Positions 61,457 through 64,000 of a DNA stretch of 64,000 bases are shown here, in pieces. The notes under the pieces were generated by a model. It worked only from the letters and a program-made list of their open reading frames with translations, made no database searches and had not been told where the DNA came from. Source of the DNA: Flavobacterium agri (GTDB lineage Bacteria > Bacteroidota > Bacteroidia > Flavobacteriales > Flavobacteriaceae); NCBI RefSeq assembly GCF_013401995.1, contig NZ_JACBJI010000001.1, positions 346,609-410,608 of the forward strand. Direction: 5' to 3'. The stretch's first letter is position 1; the number at the start of each line of letters is the position of its first letter. Position numbers and translations under genes: made by a program.

Positions 61457-61696
61457 AACCTTTGTGGCGTCAGGTGTCCGCCTGCGCGCTCATGGCGCTG
61501 GGATAGGAAGGTTTTCTTTTTAGCTGCGCTGAATCTTCGGGCCTGGAAAGTTTCCGTTTACATCGAGGTACAGGCTTGGGCCTCGATTTCCGCCGCTGCG
61601 CTTTGGAAAAGGGCGTGGGGTAAGGAGAGTTAAGTCTTACTAATGATAGGATAGGGTAGTTTGAATAAAGGAAAGTTTTACATTTATAAACCAGTT
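61457..61696 (+). repeat. 240-bp junction repeat, copy 3
   Basis: Left AACCTTTGTGGCGTCAGGTG, right GAAAGTTTTACATTTATAAA-CCAGTTGGCTG with GTT at 61694. The terminal hairpin is one base shorter than in copies 1 and 2. A short GTTCGG to CCGAAC interval (61426-61459) immediately precedes it. Confidence 0.88.
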
Positions 61697-61738
61697 GGCT
61701 GCAATTTCAAAAGACGGGTACCAAAAATCTCCACATTT

Positions 61739-62521
61739 ATGAATGAAGTAAATCCTGAAAATAACCCACCAAAGCCTTTATCGCTAAAACTCGTAAGTGC
61801 CTTTAAAAACTTTAAAGAATATCTGCCTTTGGCAATTGCTTCCGCGACTATTATTGGTGGAATAAATCAATTTTACAATCTCCTCTCGATTGACACTTAT
61901 TATGTGAGATTTTTTTCGGCAACTCAGCTAATAAGTGATGGTCTTTGGATTTTATATCTCTTACTTCCTTTTTACATCATTTTTACAATAATGCTCCCAT
62001 TCATAATTGCTGGAGACAAATATTATTTAGAGAGATTCGACCCTGTAAGTGAGGATGGAAAATTCCAACGGAAAAAAGCGATTTGGTATAATGTTTTGCT
62101 GATTATGACTTTGTATCCGACGAGTTATTACTTCATTTTAACTGGTAGATGGCCGTATATGAGCTTTCTGCTGGTTATGTACACATTCCCAGCAATGAGA
62201 GCCAATTTTAAGCTCGCGAAAAAATATGATAAAGAAATTATTTTCGAATTATTCGGATTTATATCTTTTCTTGCATTTCTTTCGGGACTATACTTTACTT
62301 GGACTTGGACTTTTCGAGATAACGAAATTCCCAATAATTTGGAGAATAGTAGTTTTGTGACTGACAAGATTATCAAGAATTATCCAAACTACTCAAACAA
62401 AATTTTGTACATGAATGATAAATACGTGTTCACACAGATTTATTGTGATTCCATTGATGATCCTAATCGAAAAATTCTGTTGTTCCCAATAGAAACTTTT
62501 CAAAAAAGCGAGTCCAAATAA
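61739..62521 (+). CDS. Multi-pass membrane protein
   Basis: 260 residues from the ATG at 61739. Four predicted transmembrane helices: YLPLAIASATIIGGINQFYN, LWILYLLLPFYIIFTIMLPF, IWYNVLLIMTLYPTSYYFIL and FELFGFISFLAFLSGLYFTW. Soluble ends. No family recognised. Its unit has the clearest terminal match in the window: GTTGGCTGCA at 61694-61703 and TGCAGCCAAC at 62529-62538. Confidence 0.7.
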   Translation: MNEVNPENNPPKPLSLKLVSAFKNFKEYLPLAIASATIIGGINQFYNLLSIDTYYVRFFSATQLISDGLWILYLLLPFYIIFTIMLPFIIAGDKYYLERFDPVSEDGKFQRKKAIWYNVLLIMTLYPTSYYFILTGRWPYMSFLLVMYTFPAMRANFKLAKKYDKEIIFELFGFISFLAFLSGLYFTWTWTFRDNEIPNNLENSSFVTDKIIKNYPNYSNKILYMNDKYVFTQIYCDSIDDPNRKILLFPIETFQKSESK

Positions 62522-62528
62522 TAGAAAC

Positions 62529-62659
62529 TGCAGCCAACCGCCGCTAACCAAAATGGCGGGTGATGACTAAGTGGAAGATCTTGTTTCCAAAACTCCGTAT
62601 ATTCGTTTCGGAGAATACTCTCTCCAAAAGCCGCCACTTTTGGTTAGCGGCCTAACGTT
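62529..62659. repeat. attC-like element with bulged hairpin
   Basis: Left arm CCGCTAACCAAAATGGCGG (62541-62559) pairs with right arm CCGCCACTTTTGGTTAGCGG (62631-62650) over all 19 bases, except for one extra C in the right arm. This is the bulge type known from attC sites. Outer cores are AAC at 62536 and GTT at 62657. The middle carries CGGAGAATACTCTCTCC. Confidence 0.85.
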
Positions 62660-62721
62660 GTGCAACAGCGATTGACGACCAAGCGTGTAAAATACAGTAA
62701 TTGAAATAATTCTTAGAAAAT

Positions 62722-63132
62722 ATGGATATGAAAAATTTTATATTTATTTCTCTACTAACCTTACTTACTTTGAGTTCACAAGGTCAAATTCAAAATAATT
62801 CTGCCTTACCAAAACCAATAGAAGGTCAATTTGAAAATCCAATCTATAAGTTATTTCCAACTGAGAACTATTGGACTTTCATTAAGTTGGATACTCGAAA
62901 CGGAAAAATGTCACAAGTTCATTTTACAATATCCGAAGAAGGCTACGAAGGTGAACTAATCTTAAATTCAGATTCACTTGTATTGACTAGCGAAGAGGTT
63001 AATGGAAGATTTACACTCTATCCAACAAAAAACATGTACAATTTTATATTACTTGACCAAATCAATGGAAGAACATATCAAGTTCAATGGAATAGTGAGA
63101 AAGAAAAAAGATTTGTAAGTCGCATATATTAA
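62722..63132 (+). CDS. Exported hypothetical protein with an internal repeat
   Basis: 136 residues with signal peptide (NFIFISLLTLLTLSSQGQ). Two similar units of about 35 residues: LFPTENYWTFIKLDTRNGKM-SQVHF and LYPTKNMYNFILLDQINGRT-YQVQW. Each reads F/Y-P-T-x-N-x-x-x-F-I-x-L-D-x-x-x-G-x-x-x-Q-V, a duplicated hairpin. Unit start GTTGTGC and end GCACAAC (63157-63163) are exact complements. Confidence 0.7.
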   Translation: MDMKNFIFISLLTLLTLSSQGQIQNNSALPKPIEGQFENPIYKLFPTENYWTFIKLDTRNGKMSQVHFTISEEGYEGELILNSDSLVLTSEEVNGRFTLYPTKNMYNFILLDQINGRTYQVQWNSEKEKRFVSRIY

Positions 63133-63156
63133 ATCTGCCTAATTATTTCGCCGATC

Positions 63157-63302
63157 GCACAACCACCGTCATGGTAGCAGAATGACTAAGCGGAAGAGCT
63201 TGTTCCAAAAGCCGCAAAACTTAGATTTTCCTGCTTTGCCAAGCTAGGAAAAATTTTCGTCTCGGCGGAGAGATCCGTCTCCGGAGGGCTGCCACGATTG
63301 TT
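63157..63302. repeat. attC-like element
   Basis: Left GCACAACCACCGTCATGGTA-GCAG with AATGACTAAG, long variable middle, CGGCGGAGAGATCCGTCTCC, right GGGCTGCCACGATTGTTATA with GTT at 63300. Confidence 0.7.
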
Positions 63303-63354
63303 ATAAGGAAGACAAATACGATACGGCGACAAATCAACTAAAAATAGATCAATT

Positions 63355-63960
63355 ATGACTACTGAAGAATATAACAATATTAGTATGCTTTATCAATTTC
63401 TAACAAAAAGATTTGATATAAATCAAAATTATACATCAAGTGATTATCACAGATGTTATCACCCAAATTATTATGGCGTTCGAGGAAACGGATTGGAAGT
63501 TTTGAAAAGATTCGAACATTTAAACTTTCAAGATTTATATAGTGAGGAATATTTAAAATCTCAATTTTATTCTCAGGAGTATTTAACTTCTAAACTTGTT
63601 ATTATAGAAGAAAATAGAGTTTGCGTAATGCCTGAATTAGGGAGCATACTATTTTATCAGTTAATTAGTATGATGAAAGGAGGAATCACAGAATATTTAC
63701 GACAACTAAAATATATCGTCGAAAACAAAATTGGTATTTTCAGACTAAGTGATGACGGAGATCTTTTAAAATTTGACCTTCGTTCTTATGAAAATCTACT
63801 TCTAAAATTTGAGGCAATTAAAGACTTCAACCTGTTTCATCACTTATTTACTAAAACTAATTCAAATATAATTATGTTGAATTGGGACAATCAAGTTGAA
63901 ATTCCAATTCATGAAATTGAAAAATTTATCGCGCATATAGACCATATGACTTTCCGCTAA
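63355..63960 (+). CDS. Hypothetical protein
   Basis: 201 residues, cytosolic, AT-rich codon use. EYNNISMLYQFLTKRFDINQ, then YTSSDYHRCYHPNYYGVRGN, LVIIEENRVCVMPELGSILF, MKGGITEYLRQLKYIVENKI and FIAHIDHMTFR at the end. No family recognised. Its unit starts GTTATAA (63300) and ends TCATAAC (63975-63981), 6 of 7 bases complementary. Confidence 0.62.
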   Translation: MTTEEYNNISMLYQFLTKRFDINQNYTSSDYHRCYHPNYYGVRGNGLEVLKRFEHLNFQDLYSEEYLKSQFYSQEYLTSKLVIIEENRVCVMPELGSILFYQLISMMKGGITEYLRQLKYIVENKIGIFRLSDDGDLLKFDLRSYENLLLKFEAIKDFNLFHHLFTKTNSNIIMLNWDNQVEIPIHEIEKFIAHIDHMTFR

Positions 63961-63974
63961 ACAACTTGCCCAGC

Positions 63975-64000
63975 TCATAACGCCGCTAATTTCGATTGCG
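63975..64000. repeat. Left part of an attC-like element cut by the window end
   Basis: TCATAACGCCGCTAATTTCG-ATTGCG matches the left arm of the element at 59642 almost base for base. The array therefore continues past the window. Confidence 0.75.

Noticed and set aside
52681..64000. Prophage or transposon origin of the AT-rich array
   Set aside because: No phage structural gene, transposase or terminal inverted repeat is visible; genes are short and each has its own junction element.

Overview
The window looks like chromosome from a Bacteroidetes bacterium, most likely a Flavobacteriaceae member. Support for this: Bacteroidetes-style exported proteins, a TAnnTTTG-type -7 box (2992-2999), YcxB-, DUF1835-, DUF2975- and DUF6438-type proteins, four-helix-bundle (IVS/S23) proteins and AT-rich heptanucleotide intergenic arrays. 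Base composition is moderate over about 0-52 kb and clearly AT-richer after about 52 kb. No rRNA, tRNA, transposase, integrase or CRISPR array was recognised.

Layout. 0-2.8 kb: an RluA-type pseudouridine synthase, an IVS-type four-helix protein and panB on the minus strand, then a small exported NTF2-like protein. 3-15 kb: a complete potassium-transport locus, comprising an NtrC-type sigma-54 response regulator, two small proteins, kdpF-A-B-C, an outer-membrane porin, a KdpD sensor half and a separate HAMP/PAS histidine kinase. Short-word inverted arrays interrupt kdpA-kdpB (around an antisense, frameshifted four-helix gene) and kdpB-kdpC. 15-19.3 kb and 33.9-38 kb: two paralogous pairs of a TPR histidine kinase (HisKA_2) and a REC-AAA(sigma54)-Fis regulator. 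19.7-23.5 kb: three tandem epoxide-hydrolase-type genes. 23.7-30.6 kb: a sterol-desaturase-type protein, then a run of small accessory genes (AlkD-like, DUF1835, GNAT, CPBP protease, lipoproteins). 30.7-33.9 kb: an SDR, a Gfo/Idh oxidoreductase and an AraC regulator. 38-45.6 kb: hydrolases and redox/detoxification genes. The 40-45.6 kb operon has a near-perfect -24/-12 promoter. 45.7-48.5 kb: a cobalt-type nitrile hydratase/thiocyanate hydrolase operon whose beta subunit is split into two genes flanking alpha, with a Ni/Co permease and a [2Fe-2S] protein. Then come dps, an HxlR regulator and an SDR.

52-64 kb: the most unusual part. It is an array of small, mostly hypothetical, co-oriented AT-rich genes separated by attC-like palindromic elements (left AAC, right GTT, inner hairpins with a bulged base). 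In several units the first 7-10 bases of the unit are the exact reverse complement of its last 7-10 bases, as expected for integron gene cassettes. A second 240-bp repeat family occupies the same junction position three times, with a decayed copy at 24.6 kb. A 0.75-kb block is duplicated in the array. No integrase lies in the window, so this is either the interior of a chromosomal integron, an integrase-less attC cluster, or a distinct cassette system.

Regulatory theme: three sigma-54 activators are present, and -24/-12-like sequences lie before the kdp cluster, the 40-45.6 kb operon, the nitrile hydratase operon and possibly dps.
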